Source: Fulvia fulva (taxonomy: Eukaryota; Ascomycota; Dothideomycetes; Mycosphaerellales; Mycosphaerellaceae). Taken from it: 64,000 bases of DNA. The notes beneath the pieces were generated by a model. It was not told where the DNA came from. It saw only the letters and a list, made by a program, of their open reading frames with translations, and made no database searches. This document shows, one piece after another, positions 12,851 to 23,526 of the stretch. The position numbers and the translations under genes are program-made. Every line of letters begins with the position of its first letter. Positions within the stretch are counted from its first letter, which is position 1. The stretch lies in contig NC_063021.1 in NCBI RefSeq assembly GCF_020509005.1, positions 2,728,001-2,792,000 on the forward strand, in the 5' to 3' direction.

Positions 12851-12989
12851 AGATACGGATTTTTAGAACACCTCTACTAGCCGAAGGCCTACTAACCTAA
12901 GAGGAAGATATAATAACTATAGGTACTACCTAAGCCCAGAGCACTCCTATAGACATTATCCTAGCTAGCCCGTAATAGTAGTATAGGAT

Positions 12990-15900
12990 AACCTTACTAT
13001 TATATAGTATAACGTTAACAAAATTAAAGATAAGGTCTAACTCTACTTCCTATAAGCACTCGACTACTAAAAGCACTACGTCGTAGCGCTATAGGAACCT
13101 TAGACTAACCTATATATAAGCAAACCGGTAACCTATAACAACTAACGATACTATACGGTAATCGGTAGGGGTATAGGATATACCCTAAGAATATATACCT
13201 ACGTAAGTAAGGCTATTAGTATAGAAGTATAGAAGGTCTTACTATAGCCGGAGGGCTACTAGGGGGACATAACGACAATCGAAATAGCAATAGGCTAGGA
13301 AATTGTCCGAATCTATAACGTCTATAACCCTCCGCTATAAGGACGAACGAGTAGAGACCTAGGAACCCTAGCTACGCTAGACCGGATACTCGAATAAGGG
13401 GATATATACTAAGTCCTAGTAGGCGACTTTAACCTTTCCTACCCGTAATAGGGTCTAGACTTTACCCCCCTATACGTATACCTAGGAGGCAAGTTACTAG
13501 AAATCACCGCGAGCCGCGATATAGAACTAGCGACCCTAAAGGGTATAGAGACGTAGAAGGCGAGATTAAGCGTAAGTACGATTAACCTATACTTCCTCTC
13601 GAGAGAGCTAGTAACGAGACTAGATAAGTGCCGCCCGAACCTCTTACTCGAAGTAGGATTAGACTATATCCCGATCTAGATAATAATCGAGGTAGGAGTC
13701 GAGGAGGAACCTATAGCGGAGCTACGTCTAAACTAGAAGAAGGCCCCGTAGGAGGAAATCCGAGGTGAACTAGCGGTACGACTATACGATAATAGAGTAG
13801 ATACGGGACTAGAAGCGGGAATAGAAGTAGAATAAGAAGCCGAGCTCGATAAAGAAGCCGAACGGATAACGATAGTCGTATAGGAGGTAGCTCGTCGGTA
13901 TATACCCTATATTCGACCTTCTTAAAGACAGAAGCTATTCTAGACCCCGGCGTACGCGGAAAGGGTAAAGGAGGCGAGGAGGGTAAAACGAGAGTAGACG
14001 AAGGAGCATATATAAGTAATATATAACGTATACTAAAGGGCTAGCTAAGCTAAGAAAGCCTAGATACGTCGGGACAAATAGCTAGACTAGAGAACGACGG
14101 TCGGGCTCGTAATAGAGAATCCTAACTAGATATAGCGACTAGTAAGGTAGGCGAGAGCTAGAGGGATAGAGAAGACGCCTTACTTCCCGCCTATAGTCGA
14201 TATAACGAGGACGCTAAGGTTAACGCTAGAGGCAAAAGCGAAGGCGTTTACGGACTACTACTTCTTAATATAAGTTGACGCGGACCTAACGGATATAGTA
14301 GGTACGTTGTACCCGGAAATACTAGATATATACTAGATAGTCTAGCTAGGCGAGGTTAAGGCCGTAATAGGACAGCTAAAGGGAAGAAAGGCCCTAGGGC
14401 CCGACAAAATCCTAAACCTCCTACTAAAGAAATATAAAGAGGAAATCGCTCCGAGCCTAGCTAAGCTCTTTACTACTTATCTACGGAAAGGCTACTATCC
14501 GAAGCCGTATAGAGACTCCCTAACAGTAGTTATCCGAAAGCTATAGAAGGAAGACTATAATAGGCTTAAGTTATATAGACCGATTACGCTCCTAAATATA
14601 GTAGGGAAGATCCTAGAGAAGGTAGTAGCCTAGAGACTTATAAAACTAGTCGAGGAGAACAATATCCTCCCGGAGACATAGATAGGAGGGAGAAGTAACC
14701 GCTTAGCCCTTACGGTAATAGAACTAATAACCGAATAGATCTAAACCCTCTAGTACTATCGACGGAATAGAATAGTATCGCTACTCTCTCTAGACATCTC
14801 CGAAGTATTCGACAACGTCTCCTACGGAAGACTACTCTATATACTCCGATAGAATGGAGTCCCCGTATAGGCTACGAAATTTATATACTCCTTCCTTAAA
14901 GAGAGGACTACGAGAATAGTCCTCGGGAGGTATTAATCCGATAGGGTATACGTAGAGACCGGAATCCCCTAAGGATCTACGCTATCCCCGATCCTATTCC
15001 TAATCTTTATAGCCGACCTCATCCCCTTACTTACGTCCCCTTAGACTTCGGCGTTAGGCTTCGTAGACGATATAAATATCCTAGCCTAGTCCGCGATAAT
15101 AGAGGAAAACTATAGACTACTTACGGAGAGATATAGATTATACGAGGACTAGGCTAGAGGCTACGGCGTCCGTTTTGCCCTAGAGAAATACTAGCTAATC
15201 CACTTTAGTAAAGCGAGGACCTACTACAATATATAGGCAACTATAACAATCTAGGGATACGAGACGAAGCCCTCCCCCGAACTCCGAGTACTAGGAATCT
15301 AGCTAGACCCGAAGCTAAGCTAGAACCTATAGATCAAGAAGGCCTAGAATAGGGTATAAGTAAACGAGGCATTAATAACACGTCTTACTAAGTTAACGTA
15401 GGGGGCTACCTTCGACAGAGTAAGAATAATATATAAAGTAATCGTTCGACTAGCGATACTTTACGGGGTATAAATCTAGGGTACGAGGGGAGTCGATAAG
15501 CTAGTACCGCGACAGATCGAACAGCCTCTTAATCGAACCTAAGTAGGCAACTTAAGGAGAATTCTCGGAGGGTATAAGACTATACCGACGAGAGTAGCCG
15601 AGATAGAGACCGGGACACTACCTATCCGTTACTATATCTAAGGGATAAGGATCTAATATACGGCGAAGACGATCGAGTACCTAGTATAGTAAACTATCTA
15701 CGATAAGACAGCACGAATCGTATAGAGATATAGCCGGCTATATATAGGACCGTACGTAAGAAGGAGATAGAAGCGGGACGACTTACGGGTTTTTAGGAAA
15801 GTATAAGGAACGCCGGAGTAGCTAGTAAGAGAGGAGGAGGAACGAAGAACCCGGGAAAAGAAGAGGAGTAAGGGAAAGTCCTAGAGCCTCGTAGAGTAGG

Positions 15901-16330
15901 TAGCCGGCTACCTATAGGAATAGGAATAGAATAGTAACCCGCTAGCGAGAATAGGCCCCCTAGCCCTACGAACCTTCTAGAGACATAACTACCTCCTATA
16001 CCGCGACCTTATAAGGGTAGAAGCAAGCGTAATAATCTAAATCCGGTCCGAATATATCGGGCTTAGGGCTTATATATATAGGAGGAACGTCCTAGATATA
16101 GATAACCTAGCGTACGAATATAGCTACCCGTCGTAGAACCCGGAATATATAGTCGTACGGTGCCTATAGTAGATAGAAGGGCGGAGTATATAGCGAGCAA
16201 GAGTAGCTAGACGCGACTACTAGTTAATCATTACGAACAAGAGCGACGTATAGAGGATAGTACGTTAGGTCCTAAGATAAGGATACCTTACCTAGTTTAA
16301 ACTAGCTAACGAGACAGAGGAGTAGATAGA
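12990..16330 (+). pseudogene. LINE-2 ORF2 (endonuclease + reverse transcriptase) remnant
   Basis: Readable in one frame apart from stops. The AP-endonuclease-like part shows VALWEPWTN (about 13085), VLVGDFNLSYP (about 13420-13450) and GLDYIPI (about 13655). RT blocks: RKALGPDKILNLLLKKYK (about 14385-14430), YRPITLLNIVGKILEKVV (about 14575-14625), SLLSLDISEVFDNVSY (about 14785-14825), GSTLSPILFLIFIADLIP (about 14970-15025) and GFVDDINILA (about 15058-15085). The FVDD catalytic box survives. Confidence 0.7.
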
Positions 16331-16560
16331 GAAGAGGAGGGAGACTAAGGGAATGTAGACAAGGTAGTTATTAGGGTAGGCCTACAACACTAGTATACCC
16401 TCTATAAGGAAAGCGGGAAGGCAAACAACGGACAATAGTAGTATAGGAGAGGAGAGGGGTTTTCACCGCGAGCGGTTTCCCCTTCGTAAGATAGAAGTAC
16501 GTAGAATAGCTATATAGGCTAGGAGGCACTACAATAGCTTAATAAACAATATATATATAT

Positions 16561-16909
16561 ATAGCTTCTTAATAGTGTCTCTTCCGTCTACTAGTAAGGG
16601 TAGTCTAGTATAGAGACGGGGCTCTAGTTTATCCTCTATAGTTACTACCGGACGGAAGGTTTAATACGTCTATATAGGCTACTTTCCTTTATTATAAATT
16701 GACTATACCTATACCGGCTTGCCGTCCTATAGGTATAGCTCCTTATAGCGCTCCGAGTCGAGGGTAAGCGTCCTAGATTTATAATAGATACCTAGCTAAT
16801 ATACTATACTCTAAGGCCTACCGAGGACTATATTATATTCGAGGTCGGCGGGCTACGTACTTATAACTTCCTTATAACTATTTAGGTCTAGTTCTATCGT
16901 TATCTAATC
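16561..16909 (-). pseudogene. Gypsy protease-region remnant, part 1
   Basis: The minus strand reads ADLEYNIVLGRPWSIVYWLG then KSRTLTLDSERYKELYLWD, which resembles the retropepsin region of Gypsy pol (IILGMPWL..). Copia-A1 is inserted at 16909/16910 with the duplication TAATC, so the sequence continues beyond 30457. Confidence 0.5.
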
Positions 16910-17143
16910 TATTAAGAATATATAGGCCGTAGGACAAGTATATAGGTATAGGTATGTTATATAACTAGATTACGTAACTAGGGTTTACTAGCCTATAGGC
17001 TAGTAAATATACAGACACCTAGTATCTACCTATACTAATACTAGCGATACTATATATAGATACACGCTATCCTATTAGGTCCTTCTTCGTCTTTCGTATA
17101 ATCCGCCGTCTTCTACTACTACGTAACTCGTACCTATTTAATA
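16910..17143 (+). repeat. Copia-A1 5' LTR
   Basis: It begins TATTAAGAATATATAGG and ends TTTAATA. The 3' LTR starts TGTTAAGAACATATAGG at 24717 and ends TTTAATA at 30457. Differences between the two are almost all TpA in this copy against CpA or TpG in the 3' copy. Confidence 0.85.
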
Positions 17144-17158
17144 GGTTATAAGCCCGGG
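17144..17158 (+). promoter_or_regulatory. Copia-A1 primer binding site (initiator tRNA-Met anticodon-arm type)
   Basis: GGTTATAAGCCCGGG directly follows the LTR. With one RIP change undone (TAAG from TGAG) it is complementary to an initiator tRNA-Met anticodon arm of the form GGGCUCAUAACC, including the CAU anticodon. Copia-type elements that prime with an internal tRNA-iMet fragment are known from Drosophila copia. The same sequence follows the Copia-B LTR. Confidence 0.6.
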
Positions 17159-18727
17159 TTAGTAACTCGGTCTTTTACCCTCGATAAAGTCGTATTAGAG
17201 TTATTCCTCTTTAGAACAAAAGGAAGGTAGACTAGAGGCCGTACCCGTATTATATAGGAAGCTATAGCCGTACTATAGGTGTATATAAGACGTAAAAGAG
17301 CCTAGTAAGGCACTATTAGACTCCGAGTTAGGGAGCCTATACTAATACCTTAGACAAGTAGGCGAGCTTACTAAGAAGAGTCGCTCTCCGGACATCGCGT
17401 TCGTATCGACTAACTATTTATTCTAAGAGAGCCGTAGTGTCTTAGAAACCCCCTCTACTAAGAGAGTTACGCTATAGTGTCTTAGTACTAACACGATCCT
17501 TACTAACCGACTTTCCTCCTCTTCCCGGCGGATAGCCATCCTCTCGGCTATTAACCTCGCGTTCGGTTTATCCTATTTCGATCCGATCGCGTACGACCGA
17601 ATATATCCTTTTACCTAAGGGTAGCTAACCTGTCCCTTAACTTATAAAAATAGAGAACGAGACTAGGTTTATAAGAAAGAGAGTAGTACCTCTTCTAACA
17701 AGAGAGAACTACGAAATATAGTTCAAGCTAATAAGAATATACCTAGTATTAAAGCAAGTTGACTAGGTCCTCGAAGATATTATTACGGACATTCCCGCTA
17801 CAACCCTATCTATAGCGACACCCTCTATATTATCGGAGTTATCCCTTCTATTAGATCAAGCGATAAGGAAGGTATCGTATAGACGGTACAATATAACGGC
17901 CCTATATAAGATGTATATCTGTCTGTCGATAGATGACTAAGAGATAATATACGAGATCCGGTATACGAAAGAGTTGTAGGAATAGGCTAAAGCTAAATAT
18001 AAGAGAAGACTTCTCGCTACTAGAAGAAGTTTGCTTTAGCAATATACTAATTTCGTGATAATAGAGGACTAGTTAATAGATGACGCCTAGTAGGAGCTTA
18101 GCTTAATTATAAGGAGGGCTGTTTCAATCTCGCCTTAGTTCTAAGACATTAAGACTAAGGACAGAAAGATCTAGTAACTCTTAGTAGCTCTACTAGACTC
18201 ATTTGGCTCAATTCGCGATACAATTGATGCCTAGGTGAATCTCTTACTATAAGACATTCTTATAATCCTTAGGGAGAAGCAAGAATCAATAATTTATTAA
18301 GGGACAGCTATGTTCGCTAAGAAGGGTTTCTAGGGCAAGCTTACGTACTATCTCTATAATAGTGACCATTTTATAAGCAAGTGCCTACACCTTTCTATAG
18401 CTTAGTAGGCTATTAGGAATAAGGACAAACTAGCTAGGGTTACCTACCCTACTAAGAGATAACCGTCACTACCTCGTAGGAGGTTATTATTACTAAACCT
18501 TCGTGATATCCTTAAGGTAATAACGTACCTTACAAAGTAGATAAAGGAGAGCCGTAAGCTAAAGGCCTCCTCTAGTAAGCCTATAAGGGCCTATACGACC
18601 TAGGAAGACGTATTAGACTCTAAGATACTATTAGAAGATAATGATGTTGATGAGGTTGCCTATTCTACTATAGAAGCTAAAGGCAAGTACCCCTCGTCCG
18701 AGTAGTTGCTTAACTCTTGTGCATCAT
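17159..18727 (+). pseudogene. Copia-A1 gag and protease start
   Basis: The frame reads LSIDDWEIIYEIRYTKELWE (about 17925-17985), the UBN2/gag type of Copia (normal form: W..I.. ..A.E.W..L). A knuckle-like stretch DHFISKCLH follows (about 18362-18390), then SSEWLLNSCASLYITD (about 18695-18741). The last is the Copia protease motif (normally WLLDSGAS..IT), with its Asp and Gly altered by mutation. The forward LINE enters at ITD. Many RIP stops. Confidence 0.7.
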
Positions 18728-18944
18728 TATATATAACTGACAATCATCGATCTCTGCGCCAAAACACGACACATTCGAAAGCTCTTATCAAGGCCATTCC
18801 AACGATATAAAAAGCAGGCCACTGCCCCTAGGACTGAGGGAGTTCTACCTCATTCAATCTGGACAGCTTGAAGCTCTCTTCACCCTGTTTCTTCAGCTCC
18901 AAACGCCGCGGAGGTGCCTAGCTACATTAGGCAACTCCTAGGCA

Positions 18945-20222
18945 ATGGCAGCCCAGGCTACGGCACTAACGGCGCCTACGGCCCTACAGGCGAAGCCCCC
19001 CCAAGACAACTGGCAGCAACTTATAGAGGACGCAAAAAGCATGGAAACTAACGATCAGCTCCCTTACCGGTCTCTACAGGTAATGATCACTCAGCTACGC
19101 ACGGCACTTGTACTGTCGTATCACCGAGGGCAACAAGAAATGAGGACGACGTCCCAGGCGATTAGCAAGGCCACCCGGAATCAACACCCCCATAGCTGGG
19201 CATCGGTCGCGGCATCGATACCAGGCCCCCGCCCAACGCACGATGCAGTTACGATCCGCATTGCAGCAAAGGAAGACCAGGCCGAAGTTGCGAAGCTATC
19301 GAACAAGGAGCTCGCCCAACGAATCAACCAACCAGGGGTGGTCGCAGTGAACCAACAGTCCAACGGCACTCTACAGATCTATACTAGCTCTGCTACTGCT
19401 AGGAGGCACCTAGAGGCACAGCCACAGTGGGCATCTAAGGTTGCGGCATCAGCGAAGGTCTCAACGAAACAATTCACGATCCTAGTCCACGACATGCCTA
19501 AGGAGTTTGACCCAACTAACCAGGGTCACCTACGCGCTCTCCAAGAGGACAACCCGGTCACTCTTAACTCTCCAATCCAGAAGGCGACTTGGCTCCATAG
19601 GAAATGGCCAGAAGGCAAGAAGGCCTCGGCGCTAATAGTATGGCTACAAGACGCGAAAGCGGCGGATCTAGCGATAGAACAAGGCCTGGTCTGGCAATAC
19701 AGCCTCAAGACAGTAGAAAAGCACTCCTCATCCTTTCGTGTCCTCCAATGCTTCAAATGCCAACAGTATGGACACCAAACCTACACGTGCACAAACAAGC
19801 AGGCCTGCTCGAACTGTGCAGGAGACCATATGTCTAGGGACTGTACATTGACTACGAGACGGTGCGCGAACTGTCCGGGGCACCACCCATCGTATAGTGC
19901 GGAATGCCCACAGCGGAAACTAGCGAAAAACAAGGCAATCACAAACAGAACCGTCGCCCCAAGATTCTACGGCGACCGTGAGGCTAGCCCACACCGGAAC
20001 CAACTAGCGGCGGTCGGGCACAAGCGCCCTAGGGCCGAGAACGATGTAAAGGATGCGCAGCCTAGGGCGTACGGGAGGCCACGTGCTCTGCTAGCTGCGG
20101 CGAGGGAATCTAACCAGGCCCGGCTCCCCTTTAGTACACAGCCGATAGGCGTAGACCAGGACGCACAGGGCAGTAGGACACAGGACGATACAGAGGAAAT
20201 GATTGTCGATGCCGATGACTAG
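18945..20222 (+). CDS. LINE-1 ORF1 protein (gag-like, CCHC zinc knuckles)
   Basis: 425 aa, ATG start, one open frame. It should be the nucleic-acid-binding protein that coats LINE RNA. Three Cys/His knuckles lie at about residues 265-320: CFKCQQYGHQTYTC, CSNCAGDHMSRDC and CANCPGHHPSYSAEC. The first has the C-x2-C-x4-H-x4-C spacing; the others are close variants. The N-terminal half is Gln/Ala-rich with no motif I recognise. The C-terminal tail is acidic. The stop lies 14 nt inside ORF2, so the two frames overlap. The same ORF is destroyed in the copy at 32360-37094, where the ATG reads ATA. No RIP damage here. Confidence 0.9.
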   Translation: MAAQATALTAPTALQAKPPQDNWQQLIEDAKSMETNDQLPYRSLQVMITQLRTALVLSYHRGQQEMRTTSQAISKATRNQHPHSWASVAASIPGPRPTHDAVTIRIAAKEDQAEVAKLSNKELAQRINQPGVVAVNQQSNGTLQIYTSSATARRHLEAQPQWASKVAASAKVSTKQFTILVHDMPKEFDPTNQGHLRALQEDNPVTLNSPIQKATWLHRKWPEGKKASALIVWLQDAKAADLAIEQGLVWQYSLKTVEKHSSSFRVLQCFKCQQYGHQTYTCTNKQACSNCAGDHMSRDCTLTTRRCANCPGHHPSYSAECPQRKLAKNKAITNRTVAPRFYGDREASPHRNQLAAVGHKRPRAENDVKDAQPRAYGRPRALLAAARESNQARLPFSTQPIGVDQDAQGSRTQDDTEEMIVDADD

Positions 20223-23200
20223 CCTCGACACGCTTAGCATCATCCAGTATAACGTCAACCATAGCAAGGATATAGTCCAGAACCATTTCCTACACGAGGC
20301 GGACCCGCGCGTCCACCACGTCCTTGCAATCCAGGAGCCATGGATTAACCCGCACCATAAGAGACCAACGACCTGCAAGTCACCAGGCTACACGACATGC
20401 CTACGAGGCGACGGCAGACCCCGCACGTGCTTCTATGTCAGCAAGGACATACTAGAATCCGACTGGGAGGTAGTGTACTACGCAGACGAAGAAGGCGGGG
20501 GCGATATTACCTCCCTCCACGTGGGTAGCACCTGGATACACAACCTATACATGCAACCGCCAGCCTCGAGGTCTAGCCGCGACCTAGGGGTCTGCAGACA
20601 CCTAGACAGTGCGCTCAAGAGACAAGGGTGCCACATCGTAGTAGGAGACTTCAACATACACCACCCTTCCTGGGAAAGCCTTATGCAGCCGCACCCTATA
20701 GCCGACGAAGTACTCGACTTGATGGCGAGCAACGCAATTGCCCTCAATACCCCGAAGGACCTGGGCACCTGGAAGAGAGGGGGACTCCAAGGCACGATCG
20801 ACCTCTCCTGGATCTCAGATAGCCACTACCACACGGTAACCTACTGTGGGATCGAACATGAACTCGAGGCGTCGTCAGACCACATGCCAGTCAGGACCTC
20901 TATTGCGACACAGATACAACGCACACCAGCGAGAACCCCTAAGCCAAACTGGGGAAAGGCCCACTGGGCCAACATCCAGGCGTACCTCGATGACTCCAAG
21001 AGGCTAGTCCAGATCGCGCAGCAGCAATACAACAGTAAAGACGAGATAGACGAAGCAGTCCAGGGGTTGACAGACGAAATAAGAAAAGCGACCTCACTTC
21101 ACGTTCCGCTTGCCCAACCAACGACATGGTCCAAACCATACTGGACGCCGGAGTGCACTGCGGTAGTAAGAGAAGCAAGGAGAGCCCGCCGGGTGTGGAC
21201 GAGCAGCCATAGCGAGGAGGCCTGGAACGTATACAGGGAGGCATGCCAACAGAAGAAAGCCATAATACGGAGGGAGAAAGCAGTCGGCTGGAGGGCCACA
21301 GTGGAAGAAATCGCCGGCAAGCCAGAGAGGATGTGGAAGCTAGCGAAATGGGCCCGACAGGACCCTACACAGGGCCCCTCCTTCTCTATCCCAGCGCTAC
21401 AATCGCCTAGTGGCCCGGTTAGCGACCCCGAGGCCAAGGCGCGTCTACTGGCTAGCAAGTTCTTCCCACCCCCAGTCGAGGCTGATCTAAGCGACATAAA
21501 CAGCTCTACTCCCCTAGCCCCTAGCATCGCGGTCCAACAGGAGGTGTCCGAGGGAGAAGTTACCGCTGTGCTGAGGAAGTTGCCGGCGAAGAAAGCCCCG
21601 GGGCCGGATGGGATCCCAAACGAGCTACTAAAGAAGTGTAGAGATCAACTAGCCCCAGCAGTTGCAGCGATCTTCAACGCCTGCCTACAGACCGGATACC
21701 ACCCGATAGCTTTTAAACAATCGACGACAGTGGTCCTACGCAAGCCGCAGAAGGAAGACTATACGCAGGTGAAGTCGTACCGCCCAATTGCGCTCCTTAA
21801 CACTCTTGGGAAGGCGCTTGAGAAGCTGGTTGCAACGAGACTCTCCGAGGCGGCAGAGGAACACTCCCTACTCCCGGACACCCAGATGGGTGCGCGCCCA
21901 CAGCGATCGACGCTATCCGCGATGGAACTTATCACCTCTCAGGTAAAGGCCATCTGGTATAAGAATAGGGACAAGGTGGCTTCCTTACTTAGCCTAGACA
22001 TATCGGGAGCCTTCGACTACGTGTCACACCCGCGGCTTCTCTACATCCTAAGGTCGAAAGGACTCCCTGAGTGGCTTGTCAACTTCGTACGGTCCTACCT
22101 CCAAAACCGCAGTACGTCGATCCTGGTCGGCCAGTACAGAAGCCCATTTCAAGCAGTCCACACTGGAATCCCGCAAGGCTCAACGCTAGCACCTATTCTG
22201 TTCCTCTTCTTTATGGCGACGCTGCTCCCAGCCCTAGAATCCCAGAACACCGCTGCGAGCGGCTTCGTAGACGACACAAACATCCTAGCGTGGTCTTCCT
22301 CGACTGAGGAGAACTGTAGGCTACTAGAAGAGAAGCACAAGATCTGCGAGGACTGGGCTAGGAGGCACGGGGCTCGGTTTGCCCCAGAAAAGTACAATCT
22401 GATACACTTTACGCGCCGGCCACGGTTCCACAATATGCAAGCTTCTATCCAGATACAGGGGCACACGACTAACCCGGCAAATCAGCTCAGGATCCTCGGA
22501 CTATGGGTGGACCCGGCGCTACGGTGGAGGAAGCACGTACAGGCAATATTACGGAAAGCTGAACAGAATATGGCATCATGCCAGAGGCTCACTGCGTCCA
22601 CATGGGGGGCGGACTTCCGGCAGTCACGACTTCTATATACGGCTATTGTACGGCCAGTCCTTACCTATGGCAGCCAAGTGTGGTCCTTAGGCGAGAGGGC
22701 CTGCCCATCGAAGGGACTCGTCGCGCCGCTAGCGAAGATCCAAAACCAATGCCTAAGGAAGGTCACCGGGGCATATAAGTCGACACCAACGAGGATGCTT
22801 GAGCACGAGACCGCTATACCGCCGATCGACCTATACATCCAGGGACTACGGACCTCCTACTTAGGCAAGTCGGCACAGTACCCAGTACAGAAGGTCATCG
22901 CCAGTGCAGTCGCAAGGGCCCGCGAATCAGTACCAGCGCACAAGGGCATTCGACCCGGAAACGAGCCGAACTACCGGGCAAGGGACGAACAGCTAGCAAC
23001 ACAATGGGAAGGTGAGAAATCGTTTGTAGAGCAACTATGGAAAGAGAGGTGGAACAACCAGGTTGTAGGGCATAGTGGACGCCCTCAGCCAGCGGGACAA
23101 CCTAAGGAATGGTCAGCTACAAAATCCGCGGTCAAGCACCCCCCGAAGCTCATCCACTACCGCCTTACGAGGGCACAGAGTAGCATAGCAACCCAACTGC

Positions 23201-23526
23201 GAAGCGAACACATCGGCCTCCAGGGGTACCTATCATGGAGGAAGGTTCCAGGATACACGAATACTAGCTGCCCCTGCGGCTATCGCTCCCAGAACGTACG
23301 GCACGCACTCCTCGTCTGTCCGAGGTGGTCGCTAGGAAGGGGGGAGTGGATGGCAAAGGCGAGGAACCGGACGATTGGGGCACTTCTTAACAACGCTGAA
23401 GACCTACGGCGCATTACGAACTGGATACTAGAGAAGGGCTGGCTAGAACAGTACCGCCTAGTAGGAGCAGTGCAGGAAGAGAGGACACGACGCAGCGCGA
23501 CGAGACCGGCTAGGAGCGGGGGCTAA
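20209..23526 (+). CDS. LINE-1 ORF2 protein (AP endonuclease + reverse transcriptase)
   Basis: 1105 aa from ATG 20209 (ATG 20215 also possible); the frame opens only 6 nt earlier with TTG. Role: nicks target DNA and copies the LINE RNA from the nick. Endonuclease at residues 1-225: IIQYNVNHSK, AIQEPWINP, VGDFNIHHPSWE, GTIDLSWIS and SSDHMPVRT carry the expected catalytic Asn, Glu, Asp and His. RT at about 440-740: KKAPGPDGIPNELLKKC, SYRPIALLNTLGKALEKLV, LSLDISGAFDYVSH, GIPQGSTLAPILFLFF and GFVDDTNILAW, with the FVDD box intact. A Cys/His cluster near the C-terminus (CPCGYRSQNVRHALLVCP) fits the zinc-finger end of this group. No RNase H domain was recognised. No frameshift or stop. Confidence 0.92.
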   Translation: MPMTSLDTLSIIQYNVNHSKDIVQNHFLHEADPRVHHVLAIQEPWINPHHKRPTTCKSPGYTTCLRGDGRPRTCFYVSKDILESDWEVVYYADEEGGGDITSLHVGSTWIHNLYMQPPASRSSRDLGVCRHLDSALKRQGCHIVVGDFNIHHPSWESLMQPHPIADEVLDLMASNAIALNTPKDLGTWKRGGLQGTIDLSWISDSHYHTVTYCGIEHELEASSDHMPVRTSIATQIQRTPARTPKPNWGKAHWANIQAYLDDSKRLVQIAQQQYNSKDEIDEAVQGLTDEIRKATSLHVPLAQPTTWSKPYWTPECTAVVREARRARRVWTSSHSEEAWNVYREACQQKKAIIRREKAVGWRATVEEIAGKPERMWKLAKWARQDPTQGPSFSIPALQSPSGPVSDPEAKARLLASKFFPPPVEADLSDINSSTPLAPSIAVQQEVSEGEVTAVLRKLPAKKAPGPDGIPNELLKKCRDQLAPAVAAIFNACLQTGYHPIAFKQSTTVVLRKPQKEDYTQVKSYRPIALLNTLGKALEKLVATRLSEAAEEHSLLPDTQMGARPQRSTLSAMELITSQVKAIWYKNRDKVASLLSLDISGAFDYVSHPRLLYILRSKGLPEWLVNFVRSYLQNRSTSILVGQYRSPFQAVHTGIPQGSTLAPILFLFFMATLLPALESQNTAASGFVDDTNILAWSSSTEENCRLLEEKHKICEDWARRHGARFAPEKYNLIHFTRRPRFHNMQASIQIQGHTTNPANQLRILGLWVDPALRWRKHVQAILRKAEQNMASCQRLTASTWGADFRQSRLLYTAIVRPVLTYGSQVWSLGERACPSKGLVAPLAKIQNQCLRKVTGAYKSTPTRMLEHETAIPPIDLYIQGLRTSYLGKSAQYPVQKVIASAVARARESVPAHKGIRPGNEPNYRARDEQLATQWEGEKSFVEQLWKERWNNQVVGHSGRPQPAGQPKEWSATKSAVKHPPKLIHYRLTRAQSSIATQLRSEHIGLQGYLSWRKVPGYTNTSCPCGYRSQNVRHALLVCPRWSLGRGEWMAKARNRTIGALLNNAEDLRRITNWILEKGWLEQYRLVGAVQEERTRRSATRPARSGG

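Larger units (their letters stand above)
11151..16560 (+). mobile_element. Old LINE of family LINE-2, RIP-damaged, near full length
   Basis: It carries a 5' block (CCGCGGAGGTGAATTGCC at about 11458) like that just before ORF1 of the intact LINE, a gag-like ORF1, an ORF2 with endonuclease and reverse transcriptase, and a 3' end with GGGGTTTTCACC..GGTTTCCCC and a TA-rich tail. It is clearly related to the intact LINE at 18742-23700 but much more divergent than RIP alone explains, so it is a separate family. Both ORFs are full of stops. Confidence 0.75.

Noticed and set aside
17300..18700. Tandem-looking TAGTAG/CTACTA patterns across RIP regions as satellite DNA
   Set aside because: These come from loss of CpA/TpG rather than from tandem repetition; protein frames of Copia remain readable through them.
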